A stretch of DNA of 64,000 nucleotides from DATKDP01 sp035546335 (GCA_035546335.1 DATKDP010000113.1:1-64000), one strand, 5' to 3'; shown: positions 32,195 to 41,912, counted from the stretch's first letter. The notes: generated by a model from the letters alone, not told the origin. A program made the numbers and translations.

Positions 32195-33994
32195 TCACAC
32201 TCCGGTCACGCGAATGACTTCTTCGAACGTGGTGACTCCCTCGGCGAGCTTCCGAAGCGCCGATTGACGGAGGGTGCGCATTCCGCGCTTGATGGCCATG
32301 TCCTTGATCTTGAGGAAGTCTTCACCTCGATCGACGAGGTCGCGAATCGAATTGTCGATGGTCAGAATCTCGAAGATTCCGGTCCGGCCGTAGTACCCGG
32401 TGTTGCGGCAGCGAATGCATCCGGAGCCTTCCTTCACAATGATCCGTTTCCCCGAAGGCGCCTGCAGATTGAGCATACCCGCTTCGTCGGCCGTCAGCGG
32501 TCGATTGGTCCGGCAATCGACGCAGATTTTCCGGACGAGCCTCTGCGCCATCGTCCCCACGAGCGTCGACGAGATCAGGAACGGCTGAATCCCCAGATCG
32601 GTCAGGCGAGTGATCGAGGCGGACGCATCGTTCGTGTGCAGCGTGGAGAAGACGAGGTGCCCGGTGAGGGCCGCCTGGACGGCGTTCTGGGCCGTCTCGG
32701 TGTCGCGGATCTCGCCCACCATGATGATGTCGGGATCCTGCCGCAGAATGGTTCTCAGCGCGGAGGGGAACGTGATGCCGATTTTGGTCTGTACGGCAGT
32801 CTGGTTGAAGTCCTCGTAGACCATCTCGATGGGATCTTCGATGGTCGTGATGTTGATCTCCGGCGTGTAGAGGCTCTTGAGCGCCGAGTAGAGCGTGACA
32901 GTCTTTCCGGATCCCGTCGGCCCGGTCACGAGAATGATCCCGTGGGGACGGCGGATCCATTCGCGGAACGTCACCAGCTCGTCTTCGTAGAAGCCGAGTC
33001 CGGAGAGATCGCGGATCAGGACGTCGGGATCGAAGATCCGCATGACGACCTTCTCACCGAACGCCGTGGGAAGAGTGGAGACGCGGAGCTCGATCTCCTT
33101 TCCTTCGCGCTCGGTCTTGATGCGGCCGTCCTGCGGGCGGCGCTTCTCGGCGATGTCCATACGGCACATCGTCTTCAGACGCGAGGTGACCGCGAGATTG
33201 ACCAGGCGCGGGACGCGCTGAATCTCGTGGAGCACGCCGTCGATCCGGAATCGGATCTGCGCCTGCTCCCGCTTCGGCTCGATGTGGATGTCCGATGCAC
33301 GGGAGTCGTAGGCGTGCTGGAGCAGATAGTCGACTGCATTGACGATGTGCTGATCGCTCGTCTCGATGTCGGAGCCGGACTTGAGCTTCACGTACTGCTC
33401 GAGATTGCCGAGATCGAATCCCGCCTTCAGGTCGCGCTCGGCCTTGGTGACCGAAGCACGGAAGCCGTAGAACTCGTTGACCACCTGCATCACGTCGCTC
33501 TCGGCCGAGACGACGAGATCGAGCTCGTGGCCGGCGATCATCCGATACGACTCGATGGATGCGTAGTCGAACGGATTCACGACGGCGACCACCAGGTGCC
33601 CGTCGCGGATCTGCAGCGGGATCATCCGGTGCTTCCTGGCGAACGGACGCGAGATCTTCGTCTCGATCAGCTCGATGTTCAGTTTCAGCGGATCGATCTT
33701 GAAGAAGGGGAGCTTCGCCTCTTCGGCCACCAGGCGCGCCATCAGGAACTGATCGATCCGCGTCCCCTGCCCCGACGCATCGGTCAGATTCATCGAGGCC
33801 ACCACCTCGAACGCGCTCGTCGACTCCTCGGCACGGCTCCGCGATCTCGACTGCACCTTCGTCTGCCGGTCGATCGCGTCCAGCTCCGTCTTCTGCTTCT
33901 GATCGACGAACCCTGCCTGAAAAAGAAGATCAGCGAGATAGGCGACGGTGATCTCGCGCGATTTGTTACTGGCGACTTCGGGTGTCGACGTCAT
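32195..33994 (-). CDS. PilB/GspE-type secretion or type IV pilus assembly ATPase
   Basis: A 599-aa hexameric ATPase. The N-terminal MshEN-like region is at about 90-190. The catalytic domain has the Asp box ASDIHIEP, Walker A TGPTGSGKT, the VGEIRDTETA Walker B region and the His box GHLVFSTLHTND. A zinc site (CVDC, then CIRC) is in the C-terminal part, as in PilB and GspE. No pilC, pilT or pilin genes are in the window, so its system cannot be named. TAGAAT is 7 nt before the ATG, with no Shine-Dalgarno sequence. Confidence 0.94.
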   Translation of the reverse strand: MTSTPEVASNKSREITVAYLADLLFQAGFVDQKQKTELDAIDRQTKVQSRSRSRAEESTSAFEVVASMNLTDASGQGTRIDQFLMARLVAEEAKLPFFKIDPLKLNIELIETKISRPFARKHRMIPLQIRDGHLVVAVVNPFDYASIESYRMIAGHELDLVVSAESDVMQVVNEFYGFRASVTKAERDLKAGFDLGNLEQYVKLKSGSDIETSDQHIVNAVDYLLQHAYDSRASDIHIEPKREQAQIRFRIDGVLHEIQRVPRLVNLAVTSRLKTMCRMDIAEKRRPQDGRIKTEREGKEIELRVSTLPTAFGEKVVMRIFDPDVLIRDLSGLGFYEDELVTFREWIRRPHGIILVTGPTGSGKTVTLYSALKSLYTPEINITTIEDPIEMVYEDFNQTAVQTKIGITFPSALRTILRQDPDIIMVGEIRDTETAQNAVQAALTGHLVFSTLHTNDASASITRLTDLGIQPFLISSTLVGTMAQRLVRKICVDCRTNRPLTADEAGMLNLQAPSGKRIIVKEGSGCIRCRNTGYYGRTGIFEILTIDNSIRDLVDRGEDFLKIKDMAIKRGMRTLRQSALRKLAEGVTTFEEVIRVTGV

Positions 33995-34001
33995 CGTGAC
34001 G

Positions 34002-34007
34002 ATTCTA
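34002..34007 (-). promoter_or_regulatory. -10 box (TAGAAT) 7 nt before the PilB start
   Basis: On the minus strand TAGAAT is followed by 7 nt and then ATG. No ribosome-binding site fits between them, which suggests a leaderless transcript. Confidence 0.5.
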
Positions 34008-34031
34008 TCAGGGGAGGAGTCTTTCGAGGCT

Positions 34032-35924
34032 CTACTTCACGATGGCGTCGATCGTCTGCTGCGAGACGGCATGGTACGTCGGGCGCGCCTTCGCGTAGAC
34101 ACGCCGCGCGAACTCCATCCCCTTCTCGCTCTTTGCCAGCTCGAGGTAGAGCGGTCTGAGAAACTTCCGCCGTCCCATTCGCGTGAGGAAGCTCTCGAGA
34201 GCGGGGTACGCGGGTGCATATTCATTGGCAATTCCGAGGAGGAGCCATTCGCTGAGAATCTCGGAATTGCCGCTGTCGGTGAGGCGGAATCTCCGATCGA
34301 GCTCTGCCATCCGATCCGCTCCGATGCCTCGAGGAAGATTGCGGATGAAGTGCAGCCACTCGTGCGTCGTCCAGTTCTCCGTCTCGAGCGCTTCGGCCCG
34401 GGCGCCGGCAACGACGGCTGCGACCTGGCGATCGACTGCAGCGAATCTGGCCGACTGGACTTGCGGTACATTCGCTGGGAGTCCCGGGCCGTACACCCAC
34501 TCGTCGATCCGCAGCTCACTCCATACGCTCGTGTCGCCGCCGAACAGATTCTGCTTCATGTGAGCGAGAAAGCTCTCGGTATCCATCGATCTGAAAGCGA
34601 ACGTGTCGAAGTAGCGCCGAAGGAACGGATCGAATCGATCGCGACCCATTCGCTCTTCGATCATCCGAAGCAGCGAATAGCCTTTCTCGTAGGCCACCTC
34701 GGTGACCCCGTCGTCGGGATCACGACCGAGAAGATTGAGGTGGAGAGCGGTGTCGGGGTTGTGGGGACCGAGGCGCGCGACCTCGTCGCGCAGATCCTGA
34801 AGACCGAGGGCCGCGAGCATCTCCGTATACTCCCGGCCGAAGACGCTCTCCATGATGCGTCGCTCGAAGTAGACGGTGAACCCTTCGTTGAGCCAGAAAT
34901 CCGACCATGTGGCGTTGGTGACCAGATTGCCAGACCATGAATGCGCGAGCTCGTGTGCCACGAGCGCCACGAGCGATCTGTCGCCCGCGAGGATCGTCGG
35001 CGTCGCGAACGTCAGGCGCGGATTCTCCATCCCCCCGAACGGAAAACTCGGCGGAAGGACGAGGACGTCGTACCGCCCCCAGCGGTATGGCCCGTAGAGC
35101 GACGCCGCGGCGTCGATCATTCGCGGCGTGTCGGCGAGCTCCCAGGCTGCCCTTTCGATCACTTCGGGCTCCGCGTACACCCCGCTCGTCGGACCGAGCG
35201 GGCGAAACTCCAGATCGCCGACCGCGAGAGCGAACAGATACGACGGAACCGGTTGCGGCATCCGGAAGTGATAGATCCCTGTCGCATTCTTCTCCGTCGG
35301 ATTCTCCGCGCTCATGATCGCGAGAAGGTCGCTCGGAGCCCGGATGGTCGCCGAGTACGTCGTCCTCACAGCCGGCGTGTCCTGCAGCGGAATCCATGTC
35401 CGGGCGAGGATCGCCTGCGATTGCGTGAAGAGAAACGGCCGTTTCTTTCCGGCGGTCTGCTCGGGCGAGAGCCATTGCACCGCGGCGGCCTCGGGGCTCG
35501 TTGCGTAGTCGATGTTGACTCGCGTGGTCGCCGGCTCGATGGTGATGGCGAGCATGTGACCGAGATGCGTCGGATCGCCGAGAAAGAAGCTCGTCGCTTT
35601 CTCTTCCTCGCCGAGGGTGATGCGGCTGATGGTGAGATCGCGCGTATCGAGATACAGAAGACGGGACGGGAGCCTGTTCTCGATCTGGAGGACCGCGCGG
35701 CCTCGCAGCTCCTTCCGATCGAAATCGACCGTCAGATCGAGGTCGATGTTCCGGACCACAGCCTCTTCCGGACGCGCGAACGAATGAACGTCGAGACGAA
35801 GGGGAGCGGCGGCTGTGGCCTGCTGCGCGGGCACCGTCGCTGGTGGAGCCTGCTGGTGCGCACAGGCGGACGCCATGACGAGGAGTGCGAGGGCGGGTGC
35901 TGCGATGGGCGAGGATCGTTGCAT
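34032..35924 (-). CDS. M1 family aminopeptidase lipoprotein
   Basis: A 630-aa zinc aminopeptidase exported as a lipoprotein: lipobox VMASAC, with lipidated Cys21. The catalytic domain has the exopeptidase motif GGMEN, the zinc motif HELAHSW with the third ligand Glu in NEGFTVYFE, and the transition-state Tyr in VAYEKGYSLL. It resembles leukotriene-A4-hydrolase-like M1 peptidases with a C-terminal helical repeat. It would trim N-terminal residues of peptides outside the inner membrane. AGGAGG lies 9 nt before the ATG. Confidence 0.94.
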   Translation of the reverse strand: MQRSSPIAAPALALLVMASACAHQQAPPATVPAQQATAAAPLRLDVHSFARPEEAVVRNIDLDLTVDFDRKELRGRAVLQIENRLPSRLLYLDTRDLTISRITLGEEEKATSFFLGDPTHLGHMLAITIEPATTRVNIDYATSPEAAAVQWLSPEQTAGKKRPFLFTQSQAILARTWIPLQDTPAVRTTYSATIRAPSDLLAIMSAENPTEKNATGIYHFRMPQPVPSYLFALAVGDLEFRPLGPTSGVYAEPEVIERAAWELADTPRMIDAAASLYGPYRWGRYDVLVLPPSFPFGGMENPRLTFATPTILAGDRSLVALVAHELAHSWSGNLVTNATWSDFWLNEGFTVYFERRIMESVFGREYTEMLAALGLQDLRDEVARLGPHNPDTALHLNLLGRDPDDGVTEVAYEKGYSLLRMIEERMGRDRFDPFLRRYFDTFAFRSMDTESFLAHMKQNLFGGDTSVWSELRIDEWVYGPGLPANVPQVQSARFAAVDRQVAAVVAGARAEALETENWTTHEWLHFIRNLPRGIGADRMAELDRRFRLTDSGNSEILSEWLLLGIANEYAPAYPALESFLTRMGRRKFLRPLYLELAKSEKGMEFARRVYAKARPTYHAVSQQTIDAIVK

Positions 35925-35982
35925 TCTCTGAAACCTCCTGATGCTGTGCTACGATTCTTTCACGAACTCCTTCGGCGTAGCC

Positions 35983-36285
35983 ATGCAGAATCCATTCTCA
36001 GAGCTCGGCAGCTTCGCGGTGGCCCTCCCGATCGGCCTCGTGCTGCTCCTTCTGGCCATTCTGATCATCTCATTCCGCTCTCGCGCGTTCGTCTTCTGCC
36101 AGTATCTGCAGACGATGACCGGAATCAGCCTGAAACCTTCGGAGGTCCGCCGGGTGTTTCGCGAAAGGGGACGCGAAGGGGTGCGCGAGCTCTTCCTCGA
36201 TCTGATCATCCGGGAAGACCTCAAGCAGGGACCGCTCCAGATTCCAACGGCTCCGGGAACGAAAAGGATTCAGGACGGCGCGTAG
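35983..36285 (+). CDS. Hypothetical single-pass membrane protein
   Basis: Function not recognised. It is about 100 aa long with one strong membrane helix (about 10-32, VALPIGLVLLLLAILIISF). A basic cytoplasmic segment follows with EVRRVFRERGREGVRELFLDLI, which could be a short amphipathic regulator-like helix. The internal ATG at 35983 is chosen because it puts the helix near the N-terminus; an upstream ATG at 35941 is possible. It is divergent from the M1 peptidase and followed by the convergent PepE gene. Confidence 0.65.
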   Translation: MQNPFSELGSFAVALPIGLVLLLLAILIISFRSRAFVFCQYLQTMTGISLKPSEVRRVFRERGREGVRELFLDLIIREDLKQGPLQIPTAPGTKRIQDGA

Positions 36286-36354
36286 ACTTGTATTCGGGCG
36301 ATGCTCAACTCCTCGCTCGCGGAGTTGACGCGCCCGACATACTCCTCGATGCAG

Positions 36355-37056
36355 CTACACCTCGAGCTCGAGAGTCGAGCCTGCAGGAACTTCGTACGGC
36401 GGACTGCCGCGGACGAAAATTCTCGCCGCTCCCGAGCCGCACAGCTCCACCCGCGGTCCGTCGACGCGAAGCCATGTCCCCTCGCGAAGGCCCGCCACCG
36501 GCGCCGCGTTCATCTCGTGGAACTCGCGGATCCGCGTCTCTCTCGTCTCTCCCATGTGCGTCGAGGCAGGATCGGGATCGAGATAATGGCCGTTGATCTG
36601 GAACGAGATCAGGCCGAGTGCGTCGAAGCTTTGCGGCTGGACGATCGGCATGTCGTTGGTCGTCCTCAGAGTCGGCGCCGCGATCACGGATCCGGCGCTG
36701 CTCCCCATGTACGGCATGCCGCTGGTGACGCGGTGTCGGATCGCATCCACCAGATTCAACCGCTGCAGAGCGTCGAGCAGCCGGAAGGTGTTCCCTCCTC
36801 CGATAAACATCCCCTCCGCCTCGGCGACCGCCGCCGCGGGATCGGGCGCCGAATGGATGGAGTCGAGCGCCAGTCCGAGCTCCTCGAACGTCTCACGCGC
36901 TTTTTTTGCATAGGCGTCGCGATCGTCGAGCGCATACGGAACGAAGAGCACGCGGCCGACAGTCGCAAAGAACCGGCGGATATCGTCCGCGGCGTGCTCG
37001 AGATAGCGACGGCCGTAGACGGTGGAATTGCTGAGAAGCAGAAGTCTTCGGGTCAT
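36355..37056 (-). CDS. pepE: Alpha-aspartyl dipeptidase (peptidase E, S51)
   Basis: A 233-aa serine peptidase that cleaves Asp-X dipeptides in the cytoplasm. It has the family N-terminus LLLLSNSTVYGRRYLEHA, FVPYALDDRDAY, the GGGNTFRLLDAL loop, the nucleophile Ser in YMGSSAGSVIAAP, and the triad region INGHYLDPDP. The length equals that of E. coli PepE. The start is placed at the ATG 7 nt after a TAGAAT box; the upstream frame is not coding. It is divergent from the glutamate-type dehydrogenase gene. Confidence 0.94.
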   Translation of the reverse strand: MTRRLLLLSNSTVYGRRYLEHAADDIRRFFATVGRVLFVPYALDDRDAYAKKARETFEELGLALDSIHSAPDPAAAVAEAEGMFIGGGNTFRLLDALQRLNLVDAIRHRVTSGMPYMGSSAGSVIAAPTLRTTNDMPIVQPQSFDALGLISFQINGHYLDPDPASTHMGETRETRIREFHEMNAAPVAGLREGTWLRVDGPRVELCGSGAARIFVRGSPPYEVPAGSTLELEV

Positions 37057-37063
37057 CCGCGGC

Positions 37064-37069
37064 ATTCTA
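37064..37069 (-). promoter_or_regulatory. Extended -10 box (TGTAGAAT) 7 nt before the pepE start
   Basis: TGTAGAAT on the minus strand ends 7 nt before ATG, with no ribosome-binding site. This is the same layout as the PilB gene. Confidence 0.5.
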
Positions 37070-37158
37070 CAGCGGCAGGGGCACGGGCGCCCCGGCGACG
37101 CTTGCCAGGGCAAACAGTGTTACCATTTCCGCCGATCCGCAACCGAGAATGGAGAGGG

Positions 37159-38520
37159 ATGATGGGCCAGGGTCGGATTACACGTGCTTCTTCCGCGCAG
37201 GCGGAGGATCTCAATCCCTATCACATCGCGCAGCAGCAGTTCGACAATGCCATTCGTTACCTTCCCGGGATCGACGAGGGTCTGCGGGAATTCCTGAGGC
37301 GGACCAACCGCCTGCTCGAGTTCGCCTTCCCCGTCGAGATGGACGACGGAAAGGTCCGCACCTTCGTCGGCTTTCGCGCTCTGCACAGCCGTGTGCGAGG
37401 CCCTGGGAAGGGAGGGATCCGCTTTCATCCCGATGTCAGCCGCGATGAGGTTCGCGCCCTCGCCTTCTGGATGACCTGGAAGTGCGCCGTCGCCGACGTC
37501 CCGTTCGGCGGAGCCAAGGGTGGCGTGGTTTGCGAACCGAAGGAGTTGAGCGAACGGGAGCTCAGAAGGATCACGCGACGTTACATCGCCGAGCTCGGCG
37601 ACAACATCGGTCCGTACACCGACATCCCCGCTCCCGACGTCAACACGAGCTCGAAGACGATGGCGTGGATCTACGACACGTACGAGATGATGCACGCCGG
37701 CAAGAACAACCTTCCCGTCGTCACCGGAAAGCCGGTCGAGCTCGGGGGCTCTCTCGGCCGGCGCGAGGCGACCGCGCGCGGCGCTCTCTTCTCCACGCAG
37801 CGAGCTCTGAACCGGGGGGTCGTTCCGGGCCTCGGCAGCGTCGCGGGGACGGAGATCGTGATTCAGGGATTCGGCAACGCAGGCGCGATTGCCGCCGAGC
37901 TGTTTCAGGAGGCGGGAGGTCGCGTCATCGCCGTCAGCGATACGTCGGGGGCAGTCTATGCCCGCGAAGGAATCGACGCGCCGTCAATCGCACGCTACAA
38001 GGAACGGACGGGCTCGGTGAAGGGATTCGAAGGGACGGCCACCATCGGGGACGACGAGCTGCTGGAGCTCGACTGCGACATTCTGATTCCGGCAGCGCTC
38101 GAGAACCAGATCCGCTCCGACAATGCCGGGGCCATTCGAGCGAAGCTGGTCGTCGAGGCTGCCAACGGCCCGACCACTCCCGCTGCCGATGCAATCCTCT
38201 TCGGCCGCGGCATTCCTGTGATCCCCGACATTCTCGCCAACTCCGGCGGGGTCACGGTCAGCTACTTCGAATGGGTTCAGAACATCGAGAATGAGCAGTG
38301 GAACCTCGAAGACGTCAATCGAAAACTTCTGAAGAAGATGGACGCGGCGACCGATGCCGTGATCCAAACGCAGCAGTCGATCAATGAATCTGTCGCCAGC
38401 GGAAGCGGCGGCGAATCGACCAGCGAGCCGCTGAACCTCGTGGATCTCCGTACGGCAGCATACGTTCTTGCGCTCGGCCGCGTAGTGCGCATCGCAGGCG
38501 AGCGCGGCATCTGGCCGTGA
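37159..38520 (+). CDS. Glu/Leu/Phe/Val dehydrogenase (glutamate dehydrogenase type)
   Basis: A 453-aa NAD(P)-dependent amino acid dehydrogenase linking ammonia and carbon metabolism. The catalytic Lys is in KGGIRFHPDVS and KCAVADVPFGGAKGG. Substrate-region TDIPAPDVNT, Rossmann motif GFGNAGA and the closing NSGGVTVSYFEWVQN are all canonical for glutamate dehydrogenase. GGAGAGGG sits just before two adjacent ATGs, either of which may be used. It lies divergently from pepE, with the promoters in about 100 nt. NAD versus NADP preference is not predicted. Confidence 0.94.
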   Translation: MMGQGRITRASSAQAEDLNPYHIAQQQFDNAIRYLPGIDEGLREFLRRTNRLLEFAFPVEMDDGKVRTFVGFRALHSRVRGPGKGGIRFHPDVSRDEVRALAFWMTWKCAVADVPFGGAKGGVVCEPKELSERELRRITRRYIAELGDNIGPYTDIPAPDVNTSSKTMAWIYDTYEMMHAGKNNLPVVTGKPVELGGSLGRREATARGALFSTQRALNRGVVPGLGSVAGTEIVIQGFGNAGAIAAELFQEAGGRVIAVSDTSGAVYAREGIDAPSIARYKERTGSVKGFEGTATIGDDELLELDCDILIPAALENQIRSDNAGAIRAKLVVEAANGPTTPAADAILFGRGIPVIPDILANSGGVTVSYFEWVQNIENEQWNLEDVNRKLLKKMDAATDAVIQTQQSINESVASGSGGESTSEPLNLVDLRTAAYVLALGRVVRIAGERGIWP

Positions 38521-38577
38521 GGAAGAGTGACGGGTGCATGTGAATGGCAAGTATCCTCACGCGAAGACGCGAAGGTG

Positions 38578-39447
38578 ATGATTCCGTCGCGTCCTTCGTC
38601 TCCCCACGTAGGACGTTTTCGCCTGCGGCGTCTTCGCGTACGCACATCACCCCCTTCCCGCTTCACTCTTCCCCCTTCTCTCTTCACTCTTCTTCTCCTT
38701 CTGCTCGGCGGTTGTGCTTCGTGGGAAGAAGTCTCGCCCGGAGTCGCCTATCGGCAATTCGATCTGCCGTCAGGACCGGTTCACGTCGCACGACTCGATC
38801 TGCGAGTCGCTGACTCGACGCTCATGGCGTCGAACGAATCAGATCGCGGGCTCACCGTCAGCGAATTCGCTGAGCGCCACAGCGCGATCATCGCGGTGAA
38901 TGCCGACTACTTCGACGAGAGTCTCCAGCCGGTCGGCCTGGCCATCGGATCCTGCGGGAGATGGGCCGAGCCGGCAACCGTGCGCCGCCAACCGATCCTC
39001 GCGATCGGAGAGCGCAGAGCCGAGATCATCGCGCCCATTCAGGCCGGCGATCCGGTTGGACACTGGACTCGCGGTGCAGTCTCCGGATGGCCGCAGCTGG
39101 TTCGCGACTGCCGGGCCCTTTCTTCGGAAGAGCTGCCCGGCAGCGATCACTTCACGCGTGCCGTCCACCCGCGGACCGCGGTCGCGATATCCGAGGATGG
39201 GGCGCGTCTCTTTCTGGTCGTTGCGGACGGCCGGAGCACTACGGCGAGGGGAATGACGCTGCCCGAGCTGGGCACGTTTATTCGCGAGCGGCTGAAGGCA
39301 TGCGAAGCGTTGAATCTGGATGGTGGTGGATCGACGGAAATGGTGATCCGCGGCAGAATCGTCAACCAGCCGAGCGACGGTTCTGAGCGGAAGGTCGGGA
39401 ACCACCTCGCCATCGTTCCCGCCGGCTACGAACCGCCTTGTGAGTGA
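38578..39447 (+). CDS. Phosphodiester glycosidase (NAGPA domain) lipoprotein
   Basis: A lipoprotein of about 289 aa with lipobox LLLLLGGC. The NAGPA-type domain follows: IIAVNADYFDES, GSCGRWAEPATVRRQP, TAVAISEDGARLFLVVADGR and ALNLDGGGSTEMV, the last being diagnostic. The family removes GlcNAc or sugar phosphodiester caps. The hydrophobic part of the signal peptide is encoded by a heptanucleotide repeat array (38655-38696), and the start region lies in an inverted repeat, so the true start is uncertain. The ATG at 38578 with weak AAGGTG is the best choice. Confidence 0.85.
   Translation: MIPSRPSSPHVGRFRLRRLRVRTSPPSRFTLPPSLFTLLLLLLGGCASWEEVSPGVAYRQFDLPSGPVHVARLDLRVADSTLMASNESDRGLTVSEFAERHSAIIAVNADYFDESLQPVGLAIGSCGRWAEPATVRRQPILAIGERRAEIIAPIQAGDPVGHWTRGAVSGWPQLVRDCRALSSEELPGSDHFTRAVHPRTAVAISEDGARLFLVVADGRSTTARGMTLPELGTFIRERLKACEALNLDGGGSTEMVIRGRIVNQPSDGSERKVGNHLAIVPAGYEPPCE
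38655..38696 (+). repeat. Heptamer array inside a signal-peptide coding region
   Basis: Six units in 7-nt phase (TTCCCGC, TTCACTC, TTCCCCC, TTCTCTC, TTCACTC, TTCTTCT), a relative of the TTCACCC arrays at 15486 and 32144. Translated in the gene frame they give the run FTLPPSLFTLLL of the lipoprotein signal peptide. Confidence 0.8.
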
Positions 39448-39592
39448 AGAGGGACGACTCCGCAGGCACATCTGGAAATGGGGAGAGCCGCGCGATCTGG
39501 AAGAGTATGGAATCCTCCGGGAAGAATACCGGGGGATGGAGCGCGCTGCCGCCGACTGATGGTACGATTGATCATTCGACGAGAGCCGAGTC

Positions 39593-41746
39593 ATGCCGCT
39601 CATCGCAACAGAGCACGATCCTTTGTCGCGCAAGCGCGTCATTCCCGTCTACCTTCAGCACGGTACGATCGGCCTCGTTCTCGTCACCTTCTTCACCATC
39701 AGGCGCCTGGATGACACGCGCGAGATCGTCACGGCGCTCGGACCCTCCGGGCCGATTCTCATCGCTCTTTTCTTCCTCTTTTCCTCCGTTCTCGCGCTGC
39801 TGAAGTTTCCTCTCACCAAGCAGATCTTCGTCTCGCTGGTCATCACCGCATACATCTCGATGGTCCCGCTTCTCGGTCTGGTTCTCTCGTCGTGGATCGC
39901 CGTCTCCGCAGCCATCACCACGCGACTGATCGGAATGATGCGCATCGGGCCTTCGAAGGTCGACATGCGCGATCCTCCCCTCGAATGGGCGCGTACCTTC
40001 GCCCTTTTCGGAACGTATGGAATTCCGGTGATTCTGGCCACGCTCGCCTACGAGGCGATCGGCGGAACGATTCCATTGCTGGAGCCGACGCTGGCGGCGG
40101 CCGGCCGCATCGCGCTCTCCGGCATCGTCCTGATCCTTAGCAACAATCTTGTCGTTTCCCGCGTCGAGCAGGCGTACGGTTATTCGCCGGCGATGAGTCT
40201 CAAGCTGGCGATCATCGACTCCTCGATCTATTTCGTCACGCTTCCCTATTCGATTCTGACGACGCTCACCTACGGACCCATCGGCTGGGGCGGAGTCCTC
40301 GCAGCCGCGTTCACCGGCATCGTCGCCAATGCCGTCGGCCGGCGTCTCGCCGACATGCGGGGCGATCGCGAGCAGCTGATTCAGCGTCTCGCCTCTCTGA
40401 CGAACATCGGAAAGACGATCACACTCAACTGCACGACGGATGAGCTGTTGATGGCGATCTACACCGAGTGCCGCAAGGTGATCGACGTGTCGATCTTCAG
40501 TATCGCGCTGCTGGACAATGCGACGCGAGAGCTGAGCTTCGAGCTGAACGTTAAAGAGGGAACACTGCTGCCGAAAGGACGCCTCCCCATCGGCGAAGGT
40601 CTCAACTCCTGGGTGGTGCAGGAAGGAGAGCCGCTGATGCTCGGCAGCGCTCGCGAAGAGGAACGACTCGGACTGACCTCATTTGACGACGGCATGCAGA
40701 CCGAATCATGGCTCGGCGTTCCGATGGCGGCGCGCGATCATCTGATCGGCGTCATCTCCATCCAGAGCTTCGAGAAAAATGCATTCAGCCAGGACGATGT
40801 CGTTCTCCTGACGGCCATCGCAAATCAGGCTGCCGTGGCCATCGAGAACTCCTATCTCTATCGGGACCTCGAGGGAATGAACGCCGCACTCGAACAGCGA
40901 GTGAGCGAGAGAACCAACGAGCTGCGGGAGGCCAACGTCCGGCTCATCGCCGCAGACAGATCGAAGAACCAGTTTCTTGCGAGCATGTCACACGAGCTGC
41001 GAACGCCCCTCAACGCGATCATCGGCTTCTCGGCCATTCTCCTCGAATCGACCCGTTCCACTCTCCCTCCCCGCTTCTATCGCTTCATGGAGAACATCCG
41101 CACGGCCGGAGGCCACTTGCTCGAGCTCATCAACGACATTCTCGATCTCGCGAAAATCGAGTCGGGCAAGCTCGAGCTCCATGCGGACACTTTCGATGTC
41201 CGCGACACGATCGCGACCGTCGAGCGGGTCATGAAGGGGATCGCCGCGGAAACGAACACGACGATCGTCACCCGCATCGATCCTGCGATCACCGACGTGC
41301 ATCTCGATGAGGGACGCCTCAAACAAATCCTTCTGAATCTGCTGTCGAATGCCGTGAAATTCTCGCGGGAAGGAGCCTTCGTCCAACTGACCGTCACCAA
41401 CGTTCCCGCCGAGGACTCTTCCCTCGGCTGCCATACCGTCCGATTCCAGGTCGCCGACGAGGGAATCGGCATCGCACCCGAAGATCTCTCGAACATTTTC
41501 GACGAGTTCTACCAGGTGAATCGAGGACATCGGCCAAAGGGCGGAACGGGCCTCGGGCTGTCGCTGACCAGGAGCTTCGTCGAGCTGCATCAGGGCACGA
41601 TCTCCGTCGAGTCGCAGCCCGGAAGCGGTTCGGTCTTCACGGTCGACCTTCCGCACGATTATCGTCAGGCGGCGCGCATCCACCTGCAGCCGGAGACGCC
41701 CGTCGACATCGCCAGTCGTCGCAGCCACCCGCGCATCACGGCGTGA
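39593..41746 (+). CDS. Membrane sensor histidine kinase with GAF domain
   Basis: A 717-aa kinase. Residues 1 to about 250 hold about six to seven membrane helices without a known sensor family. A GAF domain is at about 285-430 (GLNSWVVQEGEPLMLGS, WLGVPMAARDHLIGVI), and a short coiled coil leads to the HisKA domain with H-box MSHELRTPLNAIIGFS. The ATPase has the N-box LLNLLSNAVKFS, G1 DEGIGIAPEDL and G2 GGTGLGLSLT. A phosphate would pass to an unlinked receiver protein. It is not in an operon and no response regulator is adjacent. Confidence 0.94.
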   Translation: MPLIATEHDPLSRKRVIPVYLQHGTIGLVLVTFFTIRRLDDTREIVTALGPSGPILIALFFLFSSVLALLKFPLTKQIFVSLVITAYISMVPLLGLVLSSWIAVSAAITTRLIGMMRIGPSKVDMRDPPLEWARTFALFGTYGIPVILATLAYEAIGGTIPLLEPTLAAAGRIALSGIVLILSNNLVVSRVEQAYGYSPAMSLKLAIIDSSIYFVTLPYSILTTLTYGPIGWGGVLAAAFTGIVANAVGRRLADMRGDREQLIQRLASLTNIGKTITLNCTTDELLMAIYTECRKVIDVSIFSIALLDNATRELSFELNVKEGTLLPKGRLPIGEGLNSWVVQEGEPLMLGSAREEERLGLTSFDDGMQTESWLGVPMAARDHLIGVISIQSFEKNAFSQDDVVLLTAIANQAAVAIENSYLYRDLEGMNAALEQRVSERTNELREANVRLIAADRSKNQFLASMSHELRTPLNAIIGFSAILLESTRSTLPPRFYRFMENIRTAGGHLLELINDILDLAKIESGKLELHADTFDVRDTIATVERVMKGIAAETNTTIVTRIDPAITDVHLDEGRLKQILLNLLSNAVKFSREGAFVQLTVTNVPAEDSSLGCHTVRFQVADEGIGIAPEDLSNIFDEFYQVNRGHRPKGGTGLGLSLTRSFVELHQGTISVESQPGSGSVFTVDLPHDYRQAARIHLQPETPVDIASRRSHPRITA

Positions 41747-41875
41747 AGCGCCACATGCAGGGGAGAGCGGGCGTCCCGCGCCCGCCTCTGTTCCATCCGC
41801 GATGATGCAACCGACCATCACGCGGTTACCGTCCGCGACGAGCGTCCCGATCGCTCATACCGTCGCCCGTCACCC

Positions 41876-41899
41876 GGCCGAAGATCGGAATCTTCGGCC
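41876..41899. terminator. Hairpin between convergent genes
   Basis: A perfect 10-bp stem GGCCGAAGAT/ATCTTCGGCC with a 4-nt loop sits between the convergent kinase and radical SAM genes. It has no T-tract, so a bidirectional terminator role is only suggested by its position. Confidence 0.4.
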
Positions 41900-41912
41900 A
41901 CATGGAGCCTCG

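Noticed and set aside
36301..37158. Extended N-terminus of the glutamate-type dehydrogenase
   Set aside because: The first 286 codons of that frame lie antisense to pepE and have no family similarity; GGAGAGGG marks the real start at 37159.
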